Counted from the first letter of the stretch, positions 51,885-61,347 are shown. The stretch is DNA of 64,000 nt from JBBCJR01 sp037190805 (GCA_037190805.1 JBBCJR010000009.1:30093-94092), one strand, 5' to 3'. The notes: generated by a model from the letters alone, not told the origin. Numbers and translations are program-made.

Positions 51885-52429
51885 TTGCCGTTCTCTAAGA
51901 TCGTCCTCGAATTTCACTTATTCCTGATTTCGCGCGCGTAAACACATGCTCCCCTTTCAGGGGCGATCTTCATAAGATGTTGATTTTGTTATCTAAGGTG
52001 ATGGTTTCCAAAAACCTCGCCTTGGCATAAGCTATGTTTAAATATATTAATATAAGTTTATAAGATAATGAAATTCAATTATAGATATTTGAAATAATAA
52101 ACTTCTAATATTAAGTTTATTAAATTTACAATAACAATTCATCAAAAAATAAATATGATAGCTGTAGAATAATGTATACTATATGTAAGAAATAACATTA
52201 TTTACATAAGTTAGTTGATACTTATCAAAGCTCACACAAATATTATATTCCAACATTTGATATTTTGTTTAAAATTATCCAATTGAAACAATATATTTAT
52301 CTAACATCAACGCTAAGGCCTTTTTTAGCCCCATACAGAGGCTTTAGGTCAGTTGGGGTAGCGAAGGAGCCTTGAGGGCATCTTCATTCTGTATGAGCAA
52401 GAAAAACGGCTTTATGAATGTTTGTGGAT
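51885..52429. other. Very AT-rich non-coding stretch (possible origin)
   Basis: 545 bp with no supported gene. It opens with a small hairpin CCCCT-TTC-AGGGG (51951-51963) and a long inverted pair AAGATCG/CGATCTT (about 51898 and 51964) that could end the Rep-like transcript. From about 52018 to 52310 it is nearly all A/T with many homopolymer and TATA-like steps, and is unlike anything else in the window. Such DNA near a Rep gene is typical of replication origins. Confidence 0.45.
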
Positions 52430-52612
52430 TTAGCCAAAAGAACGAGGCCGCGTTTCAAGCCAGGCCGAGATTTCAGCCGACTTCCAAGCCACTGACCGTC
52501 CACCAATCTTAAACGGACGAGGAAATTCTCCACGAGACATATAAGCATAGATACTGCTGCGCTTAAGAGCCGTGATCTTCTCCACTTCGCTGCGTCGCAT
52601 AAACTTGTTCAT
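52430..52612 (-). CDS. AlpA-family excisionase/regulator
   Basis: A 60-residue MerR-like winged helix: MRRSEVEKITALKRSSIYAYMSRGEFPRPFKIGGRSVAWKSAEISAWLETRP is the AlpA signature (RxxEVxxxxGLxxSTIYxxxxxGxFPxPxxLGxRxVxW). AlpA proteins of P4 and CP4-57 activate integrase or act as excisionase. ATG at 52612 follows GGAGGAC. It lies 139 bp downstream of the integrase gene, the usual partner position. Confidence 0.9.
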   Translation of the reverse strand: MNKFMRRSEVEKITALKRSSIYAYMSRGEFPRPFKIGGRSVAWKSAEISAWLETRPRSFG

Positions 52613-52751
52613 CGTGTCCTCCACATTGCTGATGGAGATCGAATACGAATCGATACGAAGAACAGTCAAATAAAATCGTCATTTTAGACGAAAATATTAT
52701 TAAATATGCTTCCTTATTTTTACAGAAGCAAATCATTTATTTGAAATCCAT

Positions 52752-53960
52752 CTAACTCAATGAATTCCCTAGATATCGGCTCCAATCGTCCATGAGGTGC
52801 CTTCGCTTCTCAAAAAGCGTCGAACGAGCATAGGCCGCCTCTGCTTTGTCGCGAATCACATGGGCAAGAGCTGCTTCCATCACCTCCCGCTGATGGAGGG
52901 TTTGCTCCGCACCCCAATCCCTGAACGAGGACCGATAGCCATGGGGAACAGCATTGATGCCAAGCTCCCTCAACAGCTTTGAGAAGGTGGAATCCGACAG
53001 GACTTTCCCACGAGGGGTTGGGAATATGAAGTCTGACCTTTCAATCTGATAATCTTTGACGTCCTCTAGGATTTGTAAGCAGCGCCTGGTCAAAGGAACC
53101 CTATGGGGCTGCTTCGCTTTCATACGTTCGCCTGGGATCACCCATTCCGCTTTGGCTAAGTCGATTTCTGACCATCGTGCCAATCGCGTTTCGTTGGAAC
53201 GGGTGGCCGTGAGAACCAGAAACTCAAAGGCTAGCTTGGTCACAGGGCTGGCATTGCTACCCTGTATGGTGGCTAGGCTGGCTTGCACCTCATCATAGGG
53301 CAAGGCTTTGTGGTGACGCTTGTTAGAACGATCCTGTTTGGGAAGGACCGTTTTCAAGGCAACAACAGGGTTATCACCGCGCCACCCCTTGGCGATGACC
53401 CAATCCATCACAGTGCTTATACGTTGCTTCACCCGTCGCGCTGTTTCGGGCTTGTCATTCCATATGGGGGTCAGGGTCTGCAGCACGTCCGCCCGTGAAA
53501 TCTTATCCACCCGTTTGCGTCCAAGCACAGGGAAAGCATGACCTTCAAGGGTATTTAGCCATTGGTCAGCATGTTTGCCGCTACGCCAACTGCCTGACCG
53601 CATGTCATGCACCACCCGTGCCGCACCCTCGAAGGTGGGGATTTCCTTTTCCGCACGACGCGCCGTCAACGGGTCATGACCTTGTTTAGCTAAACGACGG
53701 TTCTCAAGCGCTACGTCCCTTGCCTCAGCGAGGCTGACCAGGCTGGCTGACCCCAAGCCTATGTCCCGACGTGATCCGTTGATGGTGAGGCGCTGGAACC
53801 AACGCTTGGCCCCGCTGGGGTCAACCCTCAGGTAGAGGCACTGGCCATCTGGGTAGGCACCAGGAGCCGTTACAGAGCGCACGAAGGCCGCAGAAAGCCG
53901 CTTTTCCTTATGCGCGCCTTTTGTCTTCACTACCCTGACACCCCACATTCTATCCCACAT
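52752..53960 (-). CDS. Tyrosine integrase, P4/DUF4102 type
   Basis: A 402-residue integrase. An N-terminal DUF4102 arm-binding domain (VRSVTAPGAYPDGQCLYLRVDPSGAKRWFQRLTINGSRRDIGLG) is followed by a core-binding helix domain and a catalytic domain with ATRSNETRLARWSEID (Arg), HGYRSSFRDWG (HxxR) and ALAHVIRDKAEAAYARST (His and nucleophilic Tyr). It would integrate the element at the tRNA-Ser 3' end. Start is uncertain: ATG at 53960, another at 53948, or a GTG (VRVVKTKG); the first overlaps the right arm-type repeat, suggesting autoregulation. Confidence 0.93.
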   Translation of the reverse strand: MWDRMWGVRVVKTKGAHKEKRLSAAFVRSVTAPGAYPDGQCLYLRVDPSGAKRWFQRLTINGSRRDIGLGSASLVSLAEARDVALENRRLAKQGHDPLTARRAEKEIPTFEGAARVVHDMRSGSWRSGKHADQWLNTLEGHAFPVLGRKRVDKISRADVLQTLTPIWNDKPETARRVKQRISTVMDWVIAKGWRGDNPVVALKTVLPKQDRSNKRHHKALPYDEVQASLATIQGSNASPVTKLAFEFLVLTATRSNETRLARWSEIDLAKAEWVIPGERMKAKQPHRVPLTRRCLQILEDVKDYQIERSDFIFPTPRGKVLSDSTFSKLLRELGINAVPHGYRSSFRDWGAEQTLHQREVMEAALAHVIRDKAEAAYARSTLFEKRRHLMDDWSRYLGNSLS

Positions 53961-53973
53961 TTAGTTTTGGAAC
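53946..53973 (+). repeat. Integrase arm-type repeat, right copy
   Basis: Same 28-bp unit as 47611-47638 with two differences; it overlaps the integrase start. A shorter piece of the unit, TTTTGGAACATC, occurs again about 40 bp before attR (near 54036) and follows the left copy as well. Confidence 0.65.
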
Positions 53974-54077
53974 CCATTGGAATTTGAAAGACGGCTTTGG
54001 TCAAGGGAATAATATAAGCCCTTCTGTTTAATGACTTTTGGAACATCATAGACAACGCTGGAATCGGCGGACTGAGA

Positions 54078-54092
54078 CTCCGTCTCCGCCAT
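54078..54092 (+). repeat. attR core
   Basis: CTCCGTCTCCGCCAT, identical to the tRNA-Ser 3' end at 47538-47552. The bases before it do not match the tRNA, so this is the duplicated core. Sequence 54093-54379 beyond it is chromosomal and holds no gene I can support. Confidence 0.85.
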
Positions 54093-54379
54093 TCCAATGA
54101 GCGCCACTTGCTGAGGTCACTACGCGCCAGCAAGAACTGATCGAGCGTTTGGCTCCGAGCATTACGCTCGGAGAGCCCGGCGACGGGCCCACGTCGTTCC
54201 CTTTCTTGCCAGCCGCAACGGCAGCTGAATCAACGATCATGGCTCAAAGCCGATGATGGTAGAAAGTAGCGACTTGTCACTCTTCTCTGCGCCAACCGGA
54301 AGCAAATGCAACGAGATGGCCATTGAATAATGAATAGCGGCCCATGGTCGGTTACGTTGCGCTGAGCTAAAGAACCCGA

Positions 54380-54559
54380 ATGGCCGAACGCTTCGAAAGA
54401 CATCGCCAGCCTTGGCGACCCGATGAGATCCAAAAGCTCCACACGCTGGCAAAGAAGGGTATGCCGCTGAAAGCGATCGCAAAAGCCCTGACGCGCAGCG
54501 AGGAGTCGGTGAAGGATCGCGCCAAGCTCGATGGGCTGACGATCGCTAAACTGCGCTGA
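54380..54559 (+). CDS. Small SANT/Myb-like helix-turn-helix protein
   Basis: A 59-residue protein. RQPWRPDEIQKLHTLAKKGMPLKAIAKALTRSEESVKDRAKLDGL is the three-helix pattern (W..DE...L..LA..G.....IA..L.RS...V...A...GL) of short SANT/Myb-like HTH proteins common in sphingomonads. It probably binds DNA; targets unknown. Followed by a perfect hairpin 18 bp later. Confidence 0.7.
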   Translation: MAERFERHRQPWRPDEIQKLHTLAKKGMPLKAIAKALTRSEESVKDRAKLDGLTIAKLR

Positions 54560-54576
54560 GCGAAGATTCGATTTGA

Positions 54577-54600
54577 TGGGGCGGCATCTCTGCCGCCCCA
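54577..54600. terminator. Bidirectional hairpin between small HTH gene and TonB receptor gene
   Basis: TGGGGCGGCA-TCTC-TGCCGCCCCA, a perfect 10-bp stem with a four-base loop between two convergent stops (54559 and 54607). Confidence 0.75.
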
Positions 54601-54606
54601 TCCACG

Positions 54607-57543
54607 CTAGAATTTGAACCGGGCCGCGACGCGGAAGGTGCGGCCGAGCAGGTCGTAGAAGGTCCGGGACGCCTGTGGATTGGGAACCACATTCTGGCCC
54701 GCCGGTCCATTCGCGACCGGCACCGGGTTGGTGTTGAAGAGGTTGCGGATCGCGAACTGCAGCTCCCCGGTGCCATCCCCAAGGCCAGTGTCGAACGTGT
54801 AGCCGATCGTGGTGTCGAGGTAGAAAGCCCCTGGAATCCGGTTGTTGTTGATCGTGATGCGCTCGGGCGTCGAAGCGGGGCAGTTACTTTCGCACTCGAT
54901 GAAGGCGTTGTCATATTTGCCGCCGCTGATCCCGCGACCGATCAGACCGAAGCTGAACGGATTGAGCTGGAAAAGCGCCGACATGCGATAGGTCCAGCTC
55001 GGCGGACCGCCCCGAAAGCTGTTGTTCGTCCCCGCCGTATCGACCGGAAAGCCGAAGCCGCGGTCGGTGCGGTTTTCGATATAATGGGTCGCCAGGCCAC
55101 GCAGAACCAGGTTGCCGTCCGCGCTCGAAAATATCGTATCGAGCGGCAACTGGTAGCTCGCCTCGAAGTCGAGGCCTCTTGCCTTCTGCGTTGCGAAGTT
55201 GATCGGCGAAACCCTGATCGTGCGCAACACCTGCTCGCCGTTCACGGTTTCGAAGATCAGATTGTTGCACTGTTCCTGCACGCCCTGGAGATAGCAGAGG
55301 TCGGCCACCTCCTGCTGATGGAGCGAACCGATCGCATCCTCGACCTTGATGTCATAATAGTCGACGGACAGGTTCAGACGGGGAATGAAGCTGGGCGACA
55401 ACACCGTGCCGATGCTCCAGCTTTTGGCGACCTCGGGCTTCAGATTGGGATTGCCGGTCGCGTTCAGCACAAACGGCATCGATACCCCGTTGATGTTGAC
55501 GGAGTTGCTGCGCGCCGTGCCCGCCGCGAACAACTCGTCGAGATTGGGCGCGCGAATATCGCGGCTCAGCGTACCGCGGAACTTGACGTCCGGGATGGGG
55601 GAATAAGTTGCCCCGACCTTCCATGTCTGAACCGAGCCAGAAGTACTGTAATCGGTGTAGCGGCCGGCCGCGTTGACCTCAAATCCCTCGAACAGCGGTG
55701 CCGCGATTTCGAGGAAACCTTCCTTCACCGTGTACTGGCCGCGATTGACCAGATAGTTTCCGTAGAGCCAGCCCGAATTATATTCAGGCTTCACGAAGCC
55801 ATCGACCTTTTCCCGGCGCCACTCACCACCGAAAGCGATGGCGACCGAACCGGCCGGCAAGTCGAATATTTCACCGCTGAACGTCAGCGCCGCCACGTCC
55901 TGGGTCAGTTTCTGGTTGCGATAGGGCTGCTCGTCGGTGAAGATATAGTCGATCGCCTCCTGGGTGACGCCGCCCATGCCGATCCGGTTCAGCGGCACAC
56001 AGCCATTGGTCGGATTGGACAAGGTCGACCGGCAGACGATCTTGCCCTCAGGAATGCCGGCCGCATTGCCGGCGGGCGCGAACACGGAGTCGGTCGCGGC
56101 GGCGACGCGGGAATTGAGCCAAACGCCGACCGTCTGTTCGTGCGCCTTGGCGACACCCTTTTGATAATAGGCGTTCCAGCTCCAATCCCTGCCGAACAGG
56201 TCGAGCTTGCCGTTGATACCGCCGACATAACGGAACACCCGGCGGGTCATGTTTGCGCCGCCCGGCGGGATGCCGTAGTTCGTGGTGCCCATCGTGATCG
56301 ACTGCAGCCCCAACCGGACCATGTCGGCCCTGACGGAGTCGGGCAGGAAGGCATTGTCACGCTGAATGGTCACATTGTCGGCGTTGGGCGTCTGAATATA
56401 GATATTCAGGCCTTCGGAGCGATTGTACGAAAACTGGCCGTAAACCTCGATATCGGGGGTTACTTCATAGGTTACGCGCGTGAATATGCCCGCTCGCTCC
56501 TCGGCTGGCTGTAGTGACGTCGTGCCCAGATAATTGCTGGCGGTATATTGATAGTCGCCACCGATCATCCACGGCCCCTTGACGTCCCCATAGGTGAGGG
56601 TGCCAGTGGTCGCGCGCCCCGTGGCGGGGTCGATCGGGCCGAAATAGGTGCCGCGCAGCGGGCCGCGCGTGATCAGGCCGCCTGGTGTCAGCGTTGATGG
56701 CCCGATCCCCGTACCGATGTAGCGTTCAGGCTGACCGTTGCCGGGTGCATAGGCCGGATTTTCAATCTGGTAGAAATAGCGGTCGCGATTCCAGTCGCGA
56801 TCCACTGTATGGATGCCCGGCATCTTGAAATATTCGGCGTTGACCAGAATCCTCAGCTTGTCATCCAGCAGGCCGAAACCCGCCGTCCCCGACAATCGGT
56901 AGTTGTTGCCGTCGCCATAGGTGGTGACGCCATATTCAGCCCCCAGTTTCAGGCCCTTGAAATTCTTGTTGAGGATGAAGTTGACGACGCCGCCAACCGC
57001 GTCCGACCCATAAGCCGCCGAGGCGCCACCGGTCACAACCTCGACCCGCTCGACCAGGTCCTGGGGAAAGGTGTTGATGTCCACCACGCCCGTGGCCGCC
57101 GACGCGACCGAACGCTGGCCGTCGAGCAGCACTAGAGTGCGGCTGGTACCCAGCGAACGCAGATTCAGCGCATTGATGCCCGCCGTGCCTGCGCTGATCG
57201 AGTTGCTGCTCGTGCCCGGGGTCGAGCTGCCCGAGATCGCCGGCATCATGTTGACGAAATCGGCCAGATTCTGCGGCGCCTGCGCCTGGATATCGATGCT
57301 GGAGATGACGCTGACCGGCGTTGGCGCGTCATAGCCGTCACGAACGATGCGCGAACCGGTAACGACGATATCCTCGCTCGCGGCGATATCCGTGGGTTGG
57401 TTTGGCGATGGCACCTGCTGAGCGAGAGCAGACTCTGCCGACAGACACAGAGCCAGCAGGCTGACAGTGGAAACCACGCCACTGCGGCTCATATGGGGGG
57501 TCCGCTTCCACATAATGGGACCCGCCTTCGTGAAAAGGTTCAT
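54607..57543 (-). CDS. TonB-dependent receptor (large outer-membrane type)
   Basis: A 978-residue receptor: signal peptide (through ALA-Q near 42), TonB-box SEDIVVTGSRI, plug with APQNLADFVNMMPAISGSSTP, NLRSLGTSRTLVLLDGQR, VERVEVVTGGASAAYGSDAVGGVVNFILNKNFKG, then a 22-strand type barrel ending LLGRTFRVAARFKF. This is the common sphingomonad class often flanked by peptide- or amide-hydrolysing genes. ATG at 57543 follows GGGAGATG. With the amidohydrolase, amidase and serine hydrolase behind it, it probably imports a substrate those enzymes cut; identity unknown. Confidence 0.92.
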   Translation of the reverse strand: MNLFTKAGPIMWKRTPHMSRSGVVSTVSLLALCLSAESALAQQVPSPNQPTDIAASEDIVVTGSRIVRDGYDAPTPVSVISSIDIQAQAPQNLADFVNMMPAISGSSTPGTSSNSISAGTAGINALNLRSLGTSRTLVLLDGQRSVASAATGVVDINTFPQDLVERVEVVTGGASAAYGSDAVGGVVNFILNKNFKGLKLGAEYGVTTYGDGNNYRLSGTAGFGLLDDKLRILVNAEYFKMPGIHTVDRDWNRDRYFYQIENPAYAPGNGQPERYIGTGIGPSTLTPGGLITRGPLRGTYFGPIDPATGRATTGTLTYGDVKGPWMIGGDYQYTASNYLGTTSLQPAEERAGIFTRVTYEVTPDIEVYGQFSYNRSEGLNIYIQTPNADNVTIQRDNAFLPDSVRADMVRLGLQSITMGTTNYGIPPGGANMTRRVFRYVGGINGKLDLFGRDWSWNAYYQKGVAKAHEQTVGVWLNSRVAAATDSVFAPAGNAAGIPEGKIVCRSTLSNPTNGCVPLNRIGMGGVTQEAIDYIFTDEQPYRNQKLTQDVAALTFSGEIFDLPAGSVAIAFGGEWRREKVDGFVKPEYNSGWLYGNYLVNRGQYTVKEGFLEIAAPLFEGFEVNAAGRYTDYSTSGSVQTWKVGATYSPIPDVKFRGTLSRDIRAPNLDELFAAGTARSNSVNINGVSMPFVLNATGNPNLKPEVAKSWSIGTVLSPSFIPRLNLSVDYYDIKVEDAIGSLHQQEVADLCYLQGVQEQCNNLIFETVNGEQVLRTIRVSPINFATQKARGLDFEASYQLPLDTIFSSADGNLVLRGLATHYIENRTDRGFGFPVDTAGTNNSFRGGPPSWTYRMSALFQLNPFSFGLIGRGISGGKYDNAFIECESNCPASTPERITINNNRIPGAFYLDTTIGYTFDTGLGDGTGELQFAIRNLFNTNPVPVANGPAGQNVVPNPQASRTFYDLLGRTFRVAARFKF

Positions 57544-57642
57544 GGCTCATCTCCCTGATGACACGGTTTCTCGTTGGCGGGATGTCCCCATCCCGCCTTG
57601 CTTTTCATACCCAGTCCATTTTCGGCCGAGTGGCCGCCGCCC

Positions 57643-59394
57643 CTAGCGTTGGGCGGTCGTCGCCGGCCGCGTGTACACTTCGCGCCCACCGATGATGGTG
57701 CGCTCGACCTTGATGTCCTGAAGCCTCTCAGGCGTAACGGCCATCGGATCGGCATCCAGCACCACCAGATCGGCGACCTTGCCGGGTTCGAGCGAGCCCT
57801 GAGCCTTTTCGTCGAACGTGAAGTAGGCCGGCTCCATCGTGTGCATGGTCAGGGCTTCCTTGACCGTCACCCCTTCGTCCTTGCCATGAACGACGCCGTT
57901 CCAGCCGATCCGCGTCACCGCCGCGAAAATTCCTGCCATCGGGCCGTAGGGACCAGCATCGGAGCCATAGGACACGCGAACCCCGTGTTTGAGCAACGAC
58001 CGCGAAGGTTGCTGCGTCGCTTCCCGTTCAGGCTCCAGCGCTTCGTCGGCATAGGACCCCAGGGCGAGCAGGAAGCCCGGCTGACTGGCGACGTTGATGT
58101 TGAGCGCGCCCATCTTTTTCACCGTATCTTCCGGCGGCAGCACAGCGACATGGTGCAGATAATGCCGGTGATCCGCGCGCGGATTCTCTTTCAGGATTTT
58201 CTCCAGCTCATTGGTCACCATGACCACTGCGGCATCGCCCATGGTGTGGATGCCGACCTGCCAGCCCCGATCATGGGCGTGCTTGGCCACCCGATAGAAG
58301 GCCGAATCCGGAATCCGCTGCTCTCCGTAAAAGCCGGGGCGATTTTCATATGGTTTTGTCGACCAGAAGATCGGTGCGCTGAGGCCGCCGTCGATGCTCA
58401 TCTTGACCGCGCCCATTTTGAGCTTGGGATGATTGAACACCTTGCTGCGATCGCCGATCGCGTCGATTTCGGCGATCGATTCCTTCACGCCCTCCTCGGG
58501 ATCGTCATGGGTATCATAGCCGGGGCTGAGACGCAGCTGCACCGTCATGCGGGGCAACTCGTCACCCCACCGGTCATAAAGCGCCTGCACCTGCTTCAAC
58601 CCATTAGGACGCACCCCGGCCACGTTGACGCTGGTGACGCCAAGTCCGACGAGCTGGTTGAGCAGGCGGTGCCAGTTGGCAAGCTGCTTTTCGGGGTCAT
58701 TGCCCTCCGTCTTTTCAGCAGGGATCACACGCGTGATCACACGGCGGGCCGATTCCAGGATCTTTCCGGTCGGCTCGCCCTTGGCATCATGGACGATCTC
58801 GCCCCCATCAGGCTTGGTGTCGCGGGTGACCCCGGCAAGCTGGAGCGCTTTGGAATTGACGATCAGCGTGTGCGGACCGCGCGCGATCGACACCGGATGG
58901 TCGGGAGACACCTTGTCGAGGTCATAGCGGTCGGGAAGCGCGTTGTTCGGCCATTCCTCGCGTGGAATCTCGCCGACGATCCATTCGCCCTTCGGCGTTT
59001 TCGCAACCTGTTCCGCCAGCGCGGCCTGCAGCTTCGGCAGCGTATCCGCGCCGCGCAGCCACTCGGGCACCTCATCGATCATGCCACCGAATTTCCACGG
59101 TTGCAGCGGTGTGCCCAGGTGGATGTGATTGTCGTAAAAGCCGGGCATCAGCGTCTTGCCGCCAAGGTCGACCTGTTTCGTCGATGACCCCGCCAGCTTG
59201 CGGATGTCGGCATCGGTGCCGACCGCCAAAATCTTGCCGTCCGCGATGGCGACCGCCTGAGCAACGCCAAATTGCGGATCAATTGTGATCACACGAGCAT
59301 TATGATATATAACATCAGCTGATTTCGATTGCCCACATGCGGTAGTAGACATCAAGGCTGCGATTGACAGCGTTATGATAGCGGATCGCGACAT
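57643..59394 (-). CDS. Exported amidohydrolase (Amidohydro_3, YtcJ-like)
   Basis: A 583-residue metal-dependent hydrolase. N-terminal signal, possibly lipoprotein (ALMSTTAC-G). ADVIYHNARVITIDPQFGVAQAVAIADGKILAVG and MPGFYDNHIHLG (HxH) open the domain; VGIHTMGDAAV and YGSDAGPYGPMAGIF supply later His and Asp; KVADLVVLDADPMAVTPERLQDIKVERTIIGGREVY ends it. ATG at 59394 follows GGGGGAAGG. It lies about 100 bp upstream of the receptor gene and is probably in the same operon. The 246-bp gap to the amidase contains no gene. Confidence 0.88.
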   Translation of the reverse strand: MSRSAIITLSIAALMSTTACGQSKSADVIYHNARVITIDPQFGVAQAVAIADGKILAVGTDADIRKLAGSSTKQVDLGGKTLMPGFYDNHIHLGTPLQPWKFGGMIDEVPEWLRGADTLPKLQAALAEQVAKTPKGEWIVGEIPREEWPNNALPDRYDLDKVSPDHPVSIARGPHTLIVNSKALQLAGVTRDTKPDGGEIVHDAKGEPTGKILESARRVITRVIPAEKTEGNDPEKQLANWHRLLNQLVGLGVTSVNVAGVRPNGLKQVQALYDRWGDELPRMTVQLRLSPGYDTHDDPEEGVKESIAEIDAIGDRSKVFNHPKLKMGAVKMSIDGGLSAPIFWSTKPYENRPGFYGEQRIPDSAFYRVAKHAHDRGWQVGIHTMGDAAVVMVTNELEKILKENPRADHRHYLHHVAVLPPEDTVKKMGALNINVASQPGFLLALGSYADEALEPEREATQQPSRSLLKHGVRVSYGSDAGPYGPMAGIFAAVTRIGWNGVVHGKDEGVTVKEALTMHTMEPAYFTFDEKAQGSLEPGKVADLVVLDADPMAVTPERLQDIKVERTIIGGREVYTRPATTAQR

Positions 59395-59640
59395 CCTTCC
59401 CCCTTCCATGAAACTGGGCGGCTGAAAACGATCTATTTCGTACCTTTTCAGCTTATCTGCCCGCTAAAATTCAGGGCCATAAGCCCAAACACACTCTTTA
59501 GTGGAAGGTCCAGGCTATTAGGTCTTTGAACAAGGCGCAATTGATGTATCGCGTGGTGCGCTGGAAGCACCGACTTTTGACGGACAAACGTTCGCCCCGG
59601 ATTCCTGGGCAAGAACGCCCAATCGGTCTGTTCTAACTGA

Positions 59641-61347
59641 TTATCCCTGCAACTCCGGGGTGCGCGACGGCGCAACGCGGCGGCCGCGGATGGCCTCAAA
59701 AGCGGAGGCGAGGCTCAGCAAGACATTGTCCGCATAGGCGCGTCCGGCAAAGGTGAGGCCCACGGGCATCAGGATATCATCCATCATGCCCATCGGTACG
59801 GTGACGGTCGGAATACCGAAGTGCCGGATGGCGAGGTTGCCGTTGGCGACCCAGACACCGTTACGCCAGGCAAGGTCCGCCGAAACCCGATCCCTGTCCG
59901 CGTTTGCCGGCCCAATGTCGGCGACGGCGGGAAAGACCACCGCGTCGAGCCCAAGCCGGTCCATCCAGTCCTCGAAATCGATCTTGCGCGTCCGCTCCAA
60001 TCCATGCAGCCCCTGCTCGATGCCCGGAATATCCTGCCAGGGGGTGACGCCTTGGCGGGCAATCGCGACATAGCGCTCCATTGCCGCCACCAGATCGCCC
60101 TCGCGGTTGGGAAGAGCCCCCGGATCATGCGGGTAAATGTTCGGCCCGTCGACATCGGCCAGACGATTGATCGCCGGATCGCCATTCGCCTGGAGGAAAT
60201 CGTCGAACGCCCAAGCCGTCAGATCCCACAGTTCCCGCTCGAGAAAATCGGGGGCGACGAGGCCGCGCGAAAAGATGGTCGGGCAACCGGGGCGGTCACC
60301 CTCATAATTGGAGATGACCGGGAAATCGACGTCGACCACCTCGGCGCCCGCAGCCTCTAAGTCCTGCCGCGCCGCATCCCACAGGTGGATCACCGAAGCG
60401 CGGGTTTCGATCCGTTCACCTGCGGGACCACCGATGCCGGGGCGGACGCCGGTGCCGGCGTCGGGATCGGCGTTGATATACATTTTGGGGATGCCCAGCC
60501 GCAGACCGGCGAGCACGCCCGAGCCCTTCGCCAACGCCGGATAGGAACGAGGCCGCACCGTGCCCGCAGCCGGAACCGCGATCCACGGCTGCGCCCGCCA
60601 GAGATCCCCGCGCGTATCCGGATCATCGGCGACAATGACGTCGAGCACTTCCAGCAGGTCCGCCATGGTGCGGGCATAGGGGACGACGACATCCATCGTC
60701 GGCGTTAGCGGCCAGTTCCCACGCACCGAGATCACGCCACGCGACGGCGTATAGGCGCACAGACCGTTGTTCGACGCCGGACCCCGGCCGCTGGACCATG
60801 TTTCCTCGGCCAGACCAAAGGCGGCGAAGCTGGCGGCCGTCGCGGTGCCAGCGCCGCTGGAGGACCCCGAGGCGTAGGGCGCGGTCAGCCAGTCCGCGCT
60901 GTAAGGACTTTCAGCGCGGCCATAGGCACCGCGCTGCATTCCCCCGTTCGCCATCGGCGGCATGTTGGTCTTGCCGAGGCAGACGGCGCCGGCCGCGCGC
61001 AGCCGCTCGATCGTGAAGGCATCGCGGCGGGCGACCAGTTCCCTGAAAGCGGGACTGCCGGCGGCGGCCGTCAGACCCGCCACCAGGTAGCTGTCCTTTG
61101 CCGTATAGGGGATGCCATCGAGAGGGCTGAGCGTCCGGCCGGTGGCCCGACGAGCATCCGATGCTTCAGCCTCGGCGATCGCCTCCGGGTTTCGCACCAC
61201 CACCGCGTTGAGGGCGGTGTCGGTGTCCGGCGCATCATAGGCATCGATCCGGGCCAGATAGGCCTGGGCAAGCGCAACCGCGCTCACCTGGCCGGTGTCC
61301 AACGCCATACGAAGGCTGGCTATGCTGGTCTCAACGAGATTGATCAT
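59641..61347 (-). CDS. Amidase (amidase-signature family)
   Basis: A 568-residue enzyme. Catalytic Lys in GIPYTAKDSYLVAG; cis-Ser in YASGSSSGAGTATAASFAAFGL; nucleophilic Ser in EETWSSGRGPASNNGL, where the usual GTDTGGSIRxPA is changed to ETWSSGRGPA but the Ser, Arg and PA are kept. ATG at 61347 follows GGAAGACGG. No signal peptide, so it is cytoplasmic. It would hydrolyse an amide to acid and ammonia (or amine). In line with the TonB/amidohydrolase genes downstream. Confidence 0.88.
   Translation of the reverse strand: MINLVETSIASLRMALDTGQVSAVALAQAYLARIDAYDAPDTDTALNAVVVRNPEAIAEAEASDARRATGRTLSPLDGIPYTAKDSYLVAGLTAAAGSPAFRELVARRDAFTIERLRAAGAVCLGKTNMPPMANGGMQRGAYGRAESPYSADWLTAPYASGSSSGAGTATAASFAAFGLAEETWSSGRGPASNNGLCAYTPSRGVISVRGNWPLTPTMDVVVPYARTMADLLEVLDVIVADDPDTRGDLWRAQPWIAVPAAGTVRPRSYPALAKGSGVLAGLRLGIPKMYINADPDAGTGVRPGIGGPAGERIETRASVIHLWDAARQDLEAAGAEVVDVDFPVISNYEGDRPGCPTIFSRGLVAPDFLERELWDLTAWAFDDFLQANGDPAINRLADVDGPNIYPHDPGALPNREGDLVAAMERYVAIARQGVTPWQDIPGIEQGLHGLERTRKIDFEDWMDRLGLDAVVFPAVADIGPANADRDRVSADLAWRNGVWVANGNLAIRHFGIPTVTVPMGMMDDILMPVGLTFAGRAYADNVLLSLASAFEAIRGRRVAPSRTPELQG

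Larger units (their letters stand above)
47538..54092 (-). mobile_element. Integrative element in the 3' end of tRNA-Ser(GCT)
   Basis: About 6.5 kb between a 15-bp duplication of the tRNA 3' end (47538-47552 and 54078-54092). The integrase gene lies at the far end and faces inward. The DNA is clearly AT-richer and in places much AT-richer than the flanks, with AT-rich codons in the PIN, PDZ 3' part and Rep-like genes. Cargo: PIN-like gene, structured block, PDZ secreted protein, serine recombinase, secreted protein, HUH Rep-like protein, AT-rich ori-like stretch, AlpA regulator. There are no conjugation, capsid or Zot-like genes, so it is probably a small mobilised or satellite-type element. 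Confidence 0.85.

Noticed and set aside
47538..54092. Integrated inovirus (filamentous phage)
   Set aside because: A Rep-like gene is present, but no Zot ATPase, coat or pIII-like genes are found.
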